Part shown: in pieces, positions 8,429 through 16,703 of the stretch
Layout of the letters: each line of letters begins with the position of its first letter
How positions within the stretch are numbered: position 1 is the stretch's first letter
Source: Methyloversatilis discipulorum
Lineage (GTDB): Bacteria; Pseudomonadota; Gammaproteobacteria; Burkholderiales; Rhodocyclaceae
Direction of reading: 5' to 3'
Assembly (NCBI RefSeq): GCF_018780585.1
Contig: NZ_JADMJL010000065.1
Coordinates: 1 to 46,143 of the forward strand
DNA length: 46,143 nucleotides
Program-made: the position numbers and the translations under genes
Notes under the pieces: generated by a model
Told to the model about the DNA's origin: nothing
Databases searched by the model: none
The model's input: only the letters and a program-made list of their open reading frames with translations

Positions 8429-9304
8429 GTGAAAGAGTTTCCCGCATTTCCCATTCCGGTCGCCGTCATCGGCCCCGGCACCCAGGTCGAGGACGAAACG
8501 CTGCAGTACATCAACATGCCGCAGGGCATGGAAACCTTCCGCCCGCCCGTCCTGCCCGAGCCGGAAGAGCTGGTCGGCCACGAACAGGCGCATCTGGCGC
8601 TGCGTGACGTGCTGGCCTGCCTCGGCGCCACCCGCAGCGACGGCCGCAACCGCAGCATCGACCTGACCCGGCTGCCGGCCGAAGACCTGAAGCTGATCAA
8701 CCAGGTCATGGGCGAGGGCGAGGTCAGCGCACAGGTGCGCACCGAAGGCGATGCCGCCCACCACGTGGCGGTGCAGGAGTCGGTGTTCGCCGGCGTCTGG
8801 CGCGTCATCGTCAGCGACAACGGCAGCGTCCTGTCCGACACGATAGAGGTGGGCGCCATCCCGCAGGTGCTGCGCACTTCGGCCGCCGACGACCTGTGGT
8901 TTACCGTGCCGCGCTGGCAGGGCGCGCTGCCGCCCAATGTGCAGAACGCGCCGGCGCTGCTGGCCGAGATCGAGGACCAGTGGCGCGGCTGGAAGCCGGG
9001 CAAGCCGGCGCATGTGGTGAATCTGACGCTGCTGCCGATGTCGAACGAGGACATCGGTTTCATGGACCACCACCTCGGCACCGGGCGCGTGCTCATCCTG
9101 TCGCGCGGCTACGGCAACTGCCGCATCACCAACACGCGCGTGCCCAACACCTGGCGCGTCGTCTATTACAACTCGCAGGACGTGGTCATTCTGAACACGG
9201 TCGAGGTGACCGCGCTGCCGGAAGTCGCGATGGCGGCGAAGGAGGATCTCGAGGATTCATTCGAGCGTCTGACCGAAGTGCTGGCCTGGGTGGAAGGCGA
9301 CTGA
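8429..9304 (+). CDS. hupH: HupH/HyaF hydrogenase assembly protein
   Basis: A 291-residue HupH/HyaF-family protein, needed for maturation of the HupS/HyaA small subunit. The start is GTG at 8429, giving KEFPAFPIPVAVIGPGTQ after the initiator Met, the conserved beginning of the family. Two family blocks are clear: ETLQYINMPQGMETFRPP near the N terminus, and GYGNCRITNTRVPNTWRVVY near residue 230. Biochemical function is poorly known. It sits between hupG and the rubredoxin gene hupI, as in rhizobia. Confidence 0.92.
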   Translation: MKEFPAFPIPVAVIGPGTQVEDETLQYINMPQGMETFRPPVLPEPEELVGHEQAHLALRDVLACLGATRSDGRNRSIDLTRLPAEDLKLINQVMGEGEVSAQVRTEGDAAHHVAVQESVFAGVWRVIVSDNGSVLSDTIEVGAIPQVLRTSAADDLWFTVPRWQGALPPNVQNAPALLAEIEDQWRGWKPGKPAHVVNLTLLPMSNEDIGFMDHHLGTGRVLILSRGYGNCRITNTRVPNTWRVVYYNSQDVVILNTVEVTALPEVAMAAKEDLEDSFERLTEVLAWVEGD

Positions 9305-9306
9305 TC

Positions 9307-9528
9307 ATGTCGGCCAATGTGCGCTTCGAAGGCAGCTATCTCGGCGATGCCGGCAAGTTGCCGGACAATGCGAAACTCGAATGCAAGATCTGCTGGTGGG
9401 TGTATGACCCGCAGCAGGGCGACCCGGTGTGGCAGATCGCGCCGGGCACCGCATTCACCGACCTGCCGCCGCACTGGCGCTGCCCGCAGTGCGACGGTGA
9501 CGCCGACCAGTTCATGGTGATCGACTGA
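9307..9528 (+). CDS. hupI: HupI rubredoxin
   Basis: A 73-residue rubredoxin with the two iron-binding knuckles CKICWWVYDP and CPQCDGDADQF. The start ATG at 9307 is 2 nt after the hupH stop and gives about 20 extra N-terminal residues (MSANVRFEGSYLGDAGKLPD) before the rubredoxin domain, as in other HupI/HoxR proteins. In Cupriavidus HoxR is important for the integrity of the unusual proximal cluster under oxygen, which fits the six-cysteine HupS here. Confidence 0.94.
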   Translation: MSANVRFEGSYLGDAGKLPDNAKLECKICWWVYDPQQGDPVWQIAPGTAFTDLPPHWRCPQCDGDADQFMVID

Positions 9529-9561
9529 GGTTGATCGCCTCACCGCACCTGAGCGACCGAC

Positions 9562-10068
9562 ATGGCCACCGACCCGATGCTCGCCTACCGCATCAGCGCC
9601 CTCGAAGCGCTGTTCCGTCAGATCGCCGACACCCGCATGGCCGGGCTGCCGATCATGAACGCGGCGCTGCGCGTCGAGGTGGTGGGTTTCGAGCTGTGCC
9701 CGTCGGAGCCCGACCTGCCGGCGGCAGCCAGCGGCGTGCTGGTGACGCCATGGTTCATGAATCTGGTGCGCCTGCCGCTGGCCCGCGAGGACGATCTCGG
9801 GCGCGTCGGCGTCACGCGCCGGCTGGCGGTCGGGCGCGAGCGCTTCGACTTCATCGGCGCGCACGAAGCCGCCATCGGCACCTTCGACGCCTGCTCGCTG
9901 TTTTCGCCGATGTTCGATTTCGCGTCGCAGGACACCGCCGTCGCCACCGCGCAGGCGGTGCTGGTACGACTGCGCGAACCTTTGCCCGACGTGGTGAAGG
10001 ATGCGGCGGAACAGCCGGAACGCCCGGCCCGCCGCGGCTTCCTGTTCGGGCGGAGCCGCACGCCATGA
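9562..10068 (+). CDS. hupJ: HupJ/HybE-family hydrogenase assembly chaperone
   Basis: A 168-residue protein of the HybE/HupJ family, chaperones that hold hydrogenase precursors until both subunits are mature. Conserved blocks are MAGLPIMNAALRVEVVGFE, GVLVTPWFMNLVRLP and CSLFSPMFDFASQDTAVAT. It contains no cysteine-rich motif. The stop overlaps the hupK start in the sequence CCATGATG, so hupJ and hupK are translationally coupled. Confidence 0.92.
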   Translation: MATDPMLAYRISALEALFRQIADTRMAGLPIMNAALRVEVVGFELCPSEPDLPAAASGVLVTPWFMNLVRLPLAREDDLGRVGVTRRLAVGRERFDFIGAHEAAIGTFDACSLFSPMFDFASQDTAVATAQAVLVRLREPLPDVVKDAAEQPERPARRGFLFGRSRTP

Positions 10069-11156
10069 TGTCGCTCGACGCACTGGCCGGTGTGCTGCGC
10101 GTTCAGCCGGGTGCCCAGCGCCCGGCCGCGCTGAGCGGCCAGCGTCCGGACTGGGCGGCGCGGCTGGCTGTCGGTCGCCCGGCGCAATCGCTGCCCGACC
10201 TGCTCGGCGCCGTGTTCAGCCTGTGCAGCCACGCCCACCGGCTGTGCGCGCGGGCTGCGGTCGACGCCGCGCTCGGCGTCGATGCGCCGCTGCCGGACAC
10301 CTTGCGCGGCGAAACGCTGCGCGAACACCTGCGCCGCGTCCTGCTCGACTGGCCAGCACTGCTGACGGCCGGGCCGTCGGCCGACGCAGCGTGCGCGCTG
10401 GCCGCCTGCCCCGTGCTGCGCGCCGACGGCCGTGACGCCGCGTGTGCCGCCAGCATGCCGGACTGGATCGAACGCCATCTGCTCGGCGTCGCACCGGCCC
10501 GCTGGCTGGCCGCCTTCGAGCGCGCGCCGCAGCAGGCCTTTGCCGACTGGCGCGACGCGGGCCAGACCTGGCTCGCCCGCGGGCTGCGCGACAGCGCCGC
10601 GCTGGCCGATGCACCGGTCGCCGCGGCATCGGCGCTGCACGTGCATGCCAGTGAAGCGGCGCTGCGCACGCTGGCCGCCGCGATGACGCAGGACCCGGCC
10701 TTCACCCGTCGTCCGCGCATCGACGGTGCCTGTGCCGAAACCGGCTGCTGGACGCGTCTGGCCGACGCCGCGCTGCTCCGCTCGGCCTCCGATCGCTTTG
10801 CGGCGCGGCTGGCCGAACTGGTGCGCCTCGCGCTGCCGGGCGGCGAAGGCCGCCTGCGCAGCGGCCGTATCGAGCTGGCGCCGGGCGAGGGGCTGGCCTG
10901 GGCGGAGATGGCGCGCGGCCTGCTCGTCCACTACGTACGGCTGGATGGTCGCGGCGACGAGGCGCGCATCGACGCCTGTCACGTGCTGGCGCCGACCGAA
11001 TGGAATTTCGATGCCGACGGTGCGGTGGCTGCCGCACTCGAAAAGCTGGACCCGGCGGCGCCCGATTGCACGCGCCGTGTCGCGCTGCTGATGGCGGCGT
11101 ACGACCCCTGCGTGCGCTACGAGATGGCAGGCCGGCAGGAGGTGTCCCATGCATGA
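10065..11156 (+). CDS. hupK: HupK, hydrogenase expression/assembly protein
   Basis: A 363-residue HupK-family protein, distantly related to hydrogenase large subunits and proposed to act as a scaffold for cofactor insertion. Like other HupK proteins it keeps large-subunit echoes without a full metal site: SLCSHAHRLCARAAVDAALG near the N terminus and AAYDPCVRYEM near the C terminus, where the large subunit would have DPCxxC. The start is set at ATG 10065 (or 10068), overlapping hupJ. An in-frame extension to 9531 runs through hupJ and is rejected. The stop overlaps hypA by 8 nt. Confidence 0.9.
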   Translation: MMSLDALAGVLRVQPGAQRPAALSGQRPDWAARLAVGRPAQSLPDLLGAVFSLCSHAHRLCARAAVDAALGVDAPLPDTLRGETLREHLRRVLLDWPALLTAGPSADAACALAACPVLRADGRDAACAASMPDWIERHLLGVAPARWLAAFERAPQQAFADWRDAGQTWLARGLRDSAALADAPVAAASALHVHASEAALRTLAAAMTQDPAFTRRPRIDGACAETGCWTRLADAALLRSASDRFAARLAELVRLALPGGEGRLRSGRIELAPGEGLAWAEMARGLLVHYVRLDGRGDEARIDACHVLAPTEWNFDADGAVAAALEKLDPAAPDCTRRVALLMAAYDPCVRYEMAGRQEVSHA

Positions 11157-11493
11157 AGCCAGCCTGGCCGGCGGCATCCTGCAGCTGGTCGAGCGCACTG
11201 CCGAGCGCGAGCGCTTCGCCCGCGTCACGCATCTGCGGCTGGAGGCGGGCCAGCTGGCCGGCGTCGAGTCGCGCGCACTGCGCTTCGCGCTCGAAGCCAT
11301 CGCCCCCGGCACGCTGCTCGACGGCGCGCGCATCGATATCGACGAACCACCGGGCGAAGCCTGGTGCATGGACTGCAGCCTCACCGTGCAGATCGCGCAG
11401 CGCGGCGACGCTTGCGCGCACTGCGGCGGCTACCGGTTGCAGCCGACCGGCGGCACCGAACTGAAGGTGATCGACATGCAGGTAGAGGACTGA
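11149..11493 (+). CDS. hypA: HypA nickel metallochaperone
   Basis: A 114-residue HypA. The N-terminal MHE supplies the Ni2+-binding amine and His2, and the C-terminal half has the structural zinc site in two CxxC pairs (CMDC and CAHC). HypA works with HypB to insert nickel into the hydrogenase large subunits after the Fe(CN)2CO group is in place. It begins inside the end of hupK, so it is the last gene of the tight hup run. A repeat-filled gap of 189 nt follows before hypB. Confidence 0.96.
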   Translation: MHEASLAGGILQLVERTAERERFARVTHLRLEAGQLAGVESRALRFALEAIAPGTLLDGARIDIDEPPGEAWCMDCSLTVQIAQRGDACAHCGGYRLQPTGGTELKVIDMQVED

Positions 11494-11509
11494 GAGCTGG
11501 TCTGGATTC

Positions 11510-11602
11510 TGTAGGAGCGGTCTTCTGACCGCGACAGGGCGGTTGATCACGCGCCAACTGCCGATCCGTCGCCGCGGTCGCGGTCAGAAGACCGCTCCTA
11601 CA
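11510..11602. repeat. REP-like element with 26-bp perfect inverted arms between hypA and hypB
   Basis: The arm at 11510-11535 (TGTAGGAGCGGTCTTCTGAC and 6 more bases) is perfectly complementary to 11577-11602, with a 41-nt loop. It is a variant of the REP family seen elsewhere in the window. Placed in the 11494-11682 gap, it could act as an mRNA-stabilising or attenuating hairpin between the hup-hypA part and the hypB part of the operon. No other feature is seen in this gap apart from the GAGGAG ribosome site of hypB. Confidence 0.75.
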
Positions 11603-11682
11603 GGAGCGTTGGCGCGCAAGGCATCGCGCTTGGCAGGATTGCACGACCCGGCTCAGACCGGGCAAGGACTGAGGAGACCGAT

Positions 11683-12651
11683 ATGTGCGTAGTGTGTGGA
11701 TGTGCCGGTGACGGCAGCCAGGTGACGATGGAGGGGCACGGGCACGTCCATCCGCCCAGTCCTTATTCACCCGCGGCGCGGCGGGTGAAGTCCGGTGCGC
11801 CGGCGATCCGGCGGGCGGAACCGGCGCATGCGGGGGCCTCGCACGTCGCGGTGGACCCGGCCAGCGGCGACCTGCATTTCGGCGCCGGTGCGGCCAAGGT
11901 GTCGGTGCCCGGCATGAGCCAGGCACGCGCCATCCGGCTCGAAACCGACATCCTCGGCGAGAACGACCGCGTGGCGGCGCAGAACCGCGCGCACTTCGCG
12001 GCGCACGGCGTGACCGCGCTGAACTTCGTGTCCAGCCCCGGCTCCGGCAAGACCACGCTGCTGTGCGCCACCATCGAGGCGCTGAAGACACGCGCGCCCG
12101 GACTGCCGGTGGCGGTGATCGAGGGCGACCAGCAGACCTCCTTCGACGCCGACCGCATCCGTGCAACCGGCGCGCCGGCGCTGCAGGTGAACACCGGCAA
12201 GGGCTGTCACCTCGACGCGCCGATGGTGGCCGAGGCCTTCGCCCGCCTGCACCGCCACGATCACGGTGAGGAGCGCAGCCTGCTGTTCATCGAGAACGTC
12301 GGCAACCTCGTCTGCCCGGCCATGTGGGACCTGGGCGAGGCGGCGAAGGTGGCCATCCTGTCGGTCACCGAAGGCGAGGACAAGCCGCTCAAGTACCCGG
12401 ACATGTTCGCCGCCAGCACGCTGATGCTGGTGAACAAGATCGACCTGCTGCCCTACCTTAACTTCGACGTCGAGCGCTGCATAGCCTTCGCGCGCCGCGT
12501 CAATCCGGCCATCGAGGTGATCCGGGTGTCGGCCACCACCGGCGAAGGCATGGGCGACTGGCTGACCTGGATCGAATCGCGACTGAAGGCCGACGCCGTG
12601 GCGGGCCTGCAGGCCGGCATCGACGACATCGTGCGGAGCGTCGCGTCATGA
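11683..12651 (+). CDS. hypB: HypB nickel-inserting GTPase
   Basis: A 322-residue GTPase that supplies nickel with HypA. The N-terminal MCVVCGC is the high-affinity nickel motif (CxxCGC). A short histidine region (HGHGHVHPP, about residues 19-25) is much poorer than in nickel-storing HypB proteins. The P-loop is SSPGSGKTT at about 117-125, the metal/GTP switch region includes [12 protein letters not shown] and [11 protein letters not shown], and NKIDLLPYL gives guanine specificity. It starts behind GAGGAG, and its stop overlaps the hypF start (ATGA). Confidence 0.96.
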   Translation: MCVVCGCAGDGSQVTMEGHGHVHPPSPYSPAARRVKSGAPAIRRAEPAHAGASHVAVDPASGDLHFGAGAAKVSVPGMSQARAIRLETDILGENDRVAAQNRAHFAAHGVTALNFVSSPGSGKTTLLCATIEALKTRAPGLPVAVIEGDQQTSFDADRIRATGAPALQVNTGKGCHLDAPMVAEAFARLHRHDHGEERSLLFIENVGNLVCPAMWDLGEAAKVAILSVTEGEDKPLKYPDMFAASTLMLVNKIDLLPYLNFDVERCIAFARRVNPAIEVIRVSATTGEGMGDWLTWIESRLKADAVAGLQAGIDDIVRSVAS

Positions 12652-13793
12652 GCCCCCGGCTCCCCACCGTGCTGGCGGCCGGCGCCTGGCTAAAGAACGC
12701 CGCCTGCCTGTTCGAGGATGGCCGCGCCGTCTGGTCGCCGATGCACGGCGACCTCGGCGACCCGGCCGCCTGCGTCGCGCTCGAACAGTCGCTCGACCAT
12801 CTGCGCGCGCAGTCCTGTACGCCGATCGAGGCGATCGCGCACGACCTGCACCCCGACTTCTACAGTACCCAGCTGGCGGTCGCGCTGGCCGACCGGCTGG
12901 GCGTGCCGGCCGTCGGCGTGCAGCATCACCACGCGCACATCGCCGCCGTGATGGCAGAGCATGGACTGACCGAACCGGTGGTCGGGCTGGCGCTCGACGG
13001 CGTCGGCCTCGGCACCGACGGCGTGGCCTGGGGCGGCGAACTGCTGTGGGTCGCCCCCGGCGACTGGCGCCGGCTCGGCCACCTGTGGCCGCTGCGACTG
13101 GCCGGCGGCGACGTCGCCGCGCGCGAGCCCTGGCGGATGGCCGCAGCGGCGATGCAGACGCTGGGTCGCGGCGCCGACATCGAGGCACGCTACACCGCCG
13201 CGGTCGGCGCGCAGGCGGCGCGCACCGTCACGCGCATGCTGGACAGCGGCCTCAACAGTCCGCCGACCACCAGCACCGGCCGCTGGTTCGACGCCGCTGC
13301 CGGCGCGCTCGGTTTGAGCGTGCGCCAGTCGCACGAGGCCGAAGCCGCCATTGCGCTCGAATCGGCCGCCAAGCGCTGGTTTGCCGTGCACGGCGAACCG
13401 ACGCTGGACAGCGTCATCGAGGTCGCGGGCGACAGCATGCTCGATCTGCGTCCGCTGCTCGCCCGTCTGCTCGATTGGCCGGACGGCGAAAATCGATGCG
13501 ACGAAGCCGCCGCCTGGTTCCACGTGGCGCTGGCCGACGGCCTCGCGCAGTGGGCGATCGCCGCCGCGCAGCGCACTCAGGTCGATACCGTCTGCCTCGG
13601 CGGCGGCTGTTTCATGAATGCGCTGCTGACGCGTCGCGTCACGCTGCGGCTGCAGAGCCGCGGCCTGCGCGTGCTGCGGCCGCAGGCCACATCCTGCGGC
13701 GATGCCGGTCTGGCCCTGGGCCAGGCGTGGGCGGTCGCGCAGCAGATCCATCTCGCACCCGGCGTGCTCACGGAGTCCCTGTCATGTGTCTAG
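12648..13793 (+). CDS. hypF: short HypF: carbamoyltransferase (Kae1-like) domain only
   Basis: A 381-residue protein matching only the C-terminal Kae1-like half of HypF. Visible motifs are [36 protein letters not shown] and [12 protein letters not shown]. The N-terminal acylphosphatase, zinc-finger and YrdC-like domains of a full HypF (about 750 residues) are absent, and no in-frame coding lies upstream because hypB ends there. A similarly short HypF1 exists in Cupriavidus necator and is known to function. HypF makes the thiocarboxamide on HypE that becomes the CN ligand. It is translationally coupled to hypB and to hypC. Confidence 0.88.
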   Translation: MSPRLPTVLAAGAWLKNAACLFEDGRAVWSPMHGDLGDPAACVALEQSLDHLRAQSCTPIEAIAHDLHPDFYSTQLAVALADRLGVPAVGVQHHHAHIAAVMAEHGLTEPVVGLALDGVGLGTDGVAWGGELLWVAPGDWRRLGHLWPLRLAGGDVAAREPWRMAAAAMQTLGRGADIEARYTAAVGAQAARTVTRMLDSGLNSPPTTSTGRWFDAAAGALGLSVRQSHEAEAAIALESAAKRWFAVHGEPTLDSVIEVAGDSMLDLRPLLARLLDWPDGENRCDEAAAWFHVALADGLAQWAIAAAQRTQVDTVCLGGGCFMNALLTRRVTLRLQSRGLRVLRPQATSCGDAGLALGQAWAVAQQIHLAPGVLTESLSCV

Positions 13794-14026
13794 CCATCCC
13801 CGCCAAACTGGTCGAACTGCGCGAGGACGAACGCGCGGTGGTGAACCTCGGCGGCATCCGCAAGGAAGTGTCGATCGAACTGGTGCCCGAGGCGCAGGTC
13901 GGCGACTACGTCATCGTCCACGTCGGTCACGCCATCGGCATGATCGACCCGGAAGAGGCCGAGCGCACGCTGGCACTGTTCGGCGAAATGTCGGCAGCGA
14001 TGGCCGCGACGGAGTCCGCCGCATGA
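13784..14026 (+). CDS. hypC: HypC chaperone
   Basis: An 80-residue HypC beginning MCLAIPAKL, with the essential Cys2. It forms the complex with HypD on which the Fe(CN)2CO group is assembled and carries it to the large subunit. The start overlaps the last 10 nt of hypF and its stop overlaps the hypD start. It is shorter than its paralogue hupF and lacks that protein's C-terminal extension. Confidence 0.95.
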   Translation: MCLAIPAKLVELREDERAVVNLGGIRKEVSIELVPEAQVGDYVIVHVGHAIGMIDPEEAERTLALFGEMSAAMAATESAA

Positions 14027-15162
14027 AGTACATCGACGAATTCCGCGACGGCGACGTCGCCCGCAAGATCGCCGACCGTCTGGCCGTTGAAGCGCGCGGT
14101 GATCGCCCCTACAGCTTCATGGAGTTCTGCGGCGGCCACACGCACGCCATTTCGCGCTACGGCGTGAGCGAACTGCTGCCGGCCAATGTGCGCATGATCC
14201 ATGGCCCCGGCTGTCCGGTCTGCGTGCTGCCGATCGGCCGCGTGGACATGGCGATCAAGCTGGCGCTCGAACACGATGTCATCGTCTGTACCTACGGCGA
14301 CACGATGCGCGTGCCGGCCTCCGACAGCCTGTCGCTGACCAAGGCGAAGGCGCGTGGCGGCGACATCCGCATGGTGTATTCGGCGGCCGACGCGCTCACT
14401 GTCGCGCGCGACAACCCGGAGCGTCAGGTGGTGTTCTTCGCCATCGGCTTCGAAACGACGACGCCGCCGACCGCGCTCGCCATCCTGCGCGCGCAGCGCG
14501 AGGGGCTGAAGAACTTCAGCGTGCTGTGCTGCCACGTGCTGACCCCGTCCGCCATCACCCACATCCTGGAATCACCGGAAGTGCGCCAGTACGGCACGGT
14601 GCCGATCGACGGCTTCATCGGCCCGGCGCACGTGAGCATCGTCATCGGTGCCGCACCCTACGAGCACTTTGCCGAGGAATACCGCAAGCCGGTGGTGATT
14701 GCCGGCTTCGAGCCGCTGGACGTGATGCAGGCCATCCTGATGCTGGTGCGCCAGGTGAACGAGGGCCGCGCCCACGTCGAGAACGAATTCACCCGCGCGG
14801 TCGACCGCGACGGCAACCTCGCCGCGCAGCAGAAGGTGTCCGAAGTGTTCGAACTGCGACCCAGCTTCGAATGGCGCGGCCTGGGCGAAGTGCCGTACAG
14901 CGCGCTGAAGATACGGCCGGCCTTCGCCGAATTCGACGCCGAGCGCCGCTTCGACGTCGGCTACAAGCCGGTGGCTGACAACAAGGCCTGCGAGTGCGGC
15001 GCCATCCTGCGCGGCGTCAAGAAGCCGACCGACTGCAAGATTTTCGGCACCGTATGCACGCCGGAAAACCCGGTCGGTTCCTGCATGGTGTCGAGCGAGG
15101 GGGCGTGCGCGGCGCACTATGCGTACGGAAGATTCAAGGACATTCCGGTGGTGACCGCATGA
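14023..15162 (+). CDS. hypD: HypD iron-cofactor scaffold protein
   Basis: A 379-residue HypD, the 4Fe-4S protein that holds the iron atom while cyanide and CO are attached. Motifs visible are FMEFCGGHTHAI, HGPGCPVCVLP, GFETTTPPTA and a C-terminal cysteine set (CECG, DCKIFGTVCTP, GSCMVSSEGACAAHY) for the cluster. The start MKYIDEFRD at 14023 overlaps the hypC stop, and an upstream in-frame extension is rejected. The stop overlaps the hypE start. Confidence 0.96.
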   Translation: MKYIDEFRDGDVARKIADRLAVEARGDRPYSFMEFCGGHTHAISRYGVSELLPANVRMIHGPGCPVCVLPIGRVDMAIKLALEHDVIVCTYGDTMRVPASDSLSLTKAKARGGDIRMVYSAADALTVARDNPERQVVFFAIGFETTTPPTALAILRAQREGLKNFSVLCCHVLTPSAITHILESPEVRQYGTVPIDGFIGPAHVSIVIGAAPYEHFAEEYRKPVVIAGFEPLDVMQAILMLVRQVNEGRAHVENEFTRAVDRDGNLAAQQKVSEVFELRPSFEWRGLGEVPYSALKIRPAFAEFDAERRFDVGYKPVADNKACECGAILRGVKKPTDCKIFGTVCTPENPVGSCMVSSEGACAAHYAYGRFKDIPVVTA

Positions 15163-16235
15163 ACGCGAGAGACGACAGCAAGGGCGGCGCCGTGCGCGCC
15201 GGCTATGTCCGGCCGCTGGACATCCGCAACGGCCGCATCGACATGGGCCACGGTGCAGGCGGCCGCGCTGCCGCGCAGCTGATCGAGGAAATCTTCCTCG
15301 CCGCCTTCGACAATCCCTTCCTGCGCCAGGGCAACGACGGTGCGTCGCTGGCCATTCCGCAGGGCAGCCGTCTGGTGATGGCGACCGACGCGCACGTCAT
15401 TTCGCCGCTGTTCTTCCCCGGCGGCGACATCGGTGCGCTCAGCGTGCACGGCACGGTGAACGACGTGGCGATGATGGGCGCGACGCCGCTCTATCTGTCG
15501 GCCAGTTTCATCCTCGAAGAGGGTTTTCCGCTGGCCGATCTGAAGCGCATCGTGCAGTCGATGGCGGCGGCGGCGCGCGAAGCCGGCGTGGCGGTGGTCA
15601 CCGGCGACACCAAGGTGGTGGAGCAGGGCAAGGGCGACGGCGTGTTCATCAGCACCACCGGCGTCGGCGTGGTGCCGCACGGCATCGACGTGTCGGGCGC
15701 GAACGCGCGGCCGGGCGACGTCATCCTGCTGTCGGGCACCGTGGGCGATCATGGCGTGGCGGTGCTGTCGCAGCGCGAATCGCTGGAGTTCGAAACGACC
15801 ATCGTGTCGGACACCGCGGCACTGAACGGGCTGGTCGCCGACATGCTGGCGGTTTGTCCGGCGATCCGCACGCTGCGCGATCCGACGCGTGGCGGTGTCG
15901 CCACCACGCTGAACGAGATCGCCCGCCAGTCAGGCGTCGGCATGCTGCTCGACGAAGCAGCGATACCGGTCAAGCCGGAAGTCGACGCGGCCTGTGAACT
16001 GCTCGGGCTGGACCCGCTCTACGTTGCCAACGAGGGCAAGCTCATCGCCATCGTGCCGGCCGAACACGCCGACGCCGCGCTGGCGGCGATGCGCGCGCAT
16101 CCACGCGGCGCGGATGCCGCTCGCATCGGCGTCGTGCAGCAGGACGCGCACCACTTCGTGCAGATGAACACCCGCTTCGGTGGCCGGCGCGTGGTCGACT
16201 GGCTGAGCGGAGAGCAGCTGCCGCGCATCTGCTGA
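15159..16235 (+). CDS. hypE: HypE, cyanide-ligand forming dehydratase
   Basis: A 358-residue HypE of the AIR synthase/PurM superfamily. It dehydrates the carbamoyl group put on its C-terminal cysteine by HypF to a thiocyanate that becomes the CN ligand. The C terminus is PRIC, exactly the carrier cysteine expected. ATP-binding and family blocks include GHGAGGRAAAQLI, TVNDVAMMGATP, GDTKVVEQGKGDG and RDPTRGGVATTLNEIA. The start overlaps the hypD stop. Confidence 0.96.
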   Translation: MNARDDSKGGAVRAGYVRPLDIRNGRIDMGHGAGGRAAAQLIEEIFLAAFDNPFLRQGNDGASLAIPQGSRLVMATDAHVISPLFFPGGDIGALSVHGTVNDVAMMGATPLYLSASFILEEGFPLADLKRIVQSMAAAAREAGVAVVTGDTKVVEQGKGDGVFISTTGVGVVPHGIDVSGANARPGDVILLSGTVGDHGVAVLSQRESLEFETTIVSDTAALNGLVADMLAVCPAIRTLRDPTRGGVATTLNEIARQSGVGMLLDEAAIPVKPEVDAACELLGLDPLYVANEGKLIAIVPAEHADAALAAMRAHPRGADAARIGVVQQDAHHFVQMNTRFGGRRVVDWLSGEQLPRIC

Positions 16236-16241
16236 ACCGCG

Positions 16242-16703
16242 ATGAGCGCCGACCGCGTCTATGCCAAGACCGACAAGGGCCGCGCCGAACTGCTGTCGCG
16301 CACCGGCACGCTGCGCGGGCGACTGCGGGCCGCGCTCATCGTCGTCAATGGCCAGGCACCGCTGTCCGCGCTGCAGGAGGTGATCGGCGATGGCGCGGCC
16401 GGTCTGCTCGAAGAGCTGCGCAGCCTGGGCCATATCGAGGCGGTCAAGCCCGCTGCACTGCCGGCCGCCGGCGCAGGTGAAGCGCCGGCCGACACGCTGC
16501 TCGAAATGCGGCGCGCCGACGCGATGTCCCGGCTGGCACCGCACTTCGGTCCCGACGTGGCGCTGGTCGCTCGCCCGCTGCTGGCGGCCGACGACGCGAC
16601 CGCCTTCGACAGCGCGCTCGACGCGATCGAGCGCACGCTCGCGCTCTACATGGGCCGCCGCGACGCCGCGCGCACGCTGGCCGGACTGAGGTTCTCGCGA
16701 TGA
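16242..16703 (+). CDS. uncharacterised winged-helix-like protein between hypE and hypX
   Basis: This 153-residue protein was not recognised as a named hydrogenase gene. The N-terminal 65 residues (KTDKGRAELLSRTGTLRGRL, then LSALQEVIGDGAAGLLEELRSLGHIE) look like a winged-helix-type domain found at the start of various betaproteobacterial proteins. After an alanine/proline linker (about 68-84) a second helical domain runs to the end, containing RLAPHFGPDVALVARPLLAA. It has no cysteine and no membrane segment. It starts 6 nt after hypE and its stop overlaps hypX (ATGA), so it is clearly part of the operon. A regulatory or assembly role is guesswork. Confidence 0.8.
   Translation: MSADRVYAKTDKGRAELLSRTGTLRGRLRAALIVVNGQAPLSALQEVIGDGAAGLLEELRSLGHIEAVKPAALPAAGAGEAPADTLLEMRRADAMSRLAPHFGPDVALVARPLLAADDATAFDSALDAIERTLALYMGRRDAARTLAGLRFSR

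Noticed and set aside
9531-10064. N-terminal extension of HupK
   Set aside because: It runs through hupJ in another frame and is not seen in the HupK family. The start at 10065 overlaps the hupJ stop as expected.
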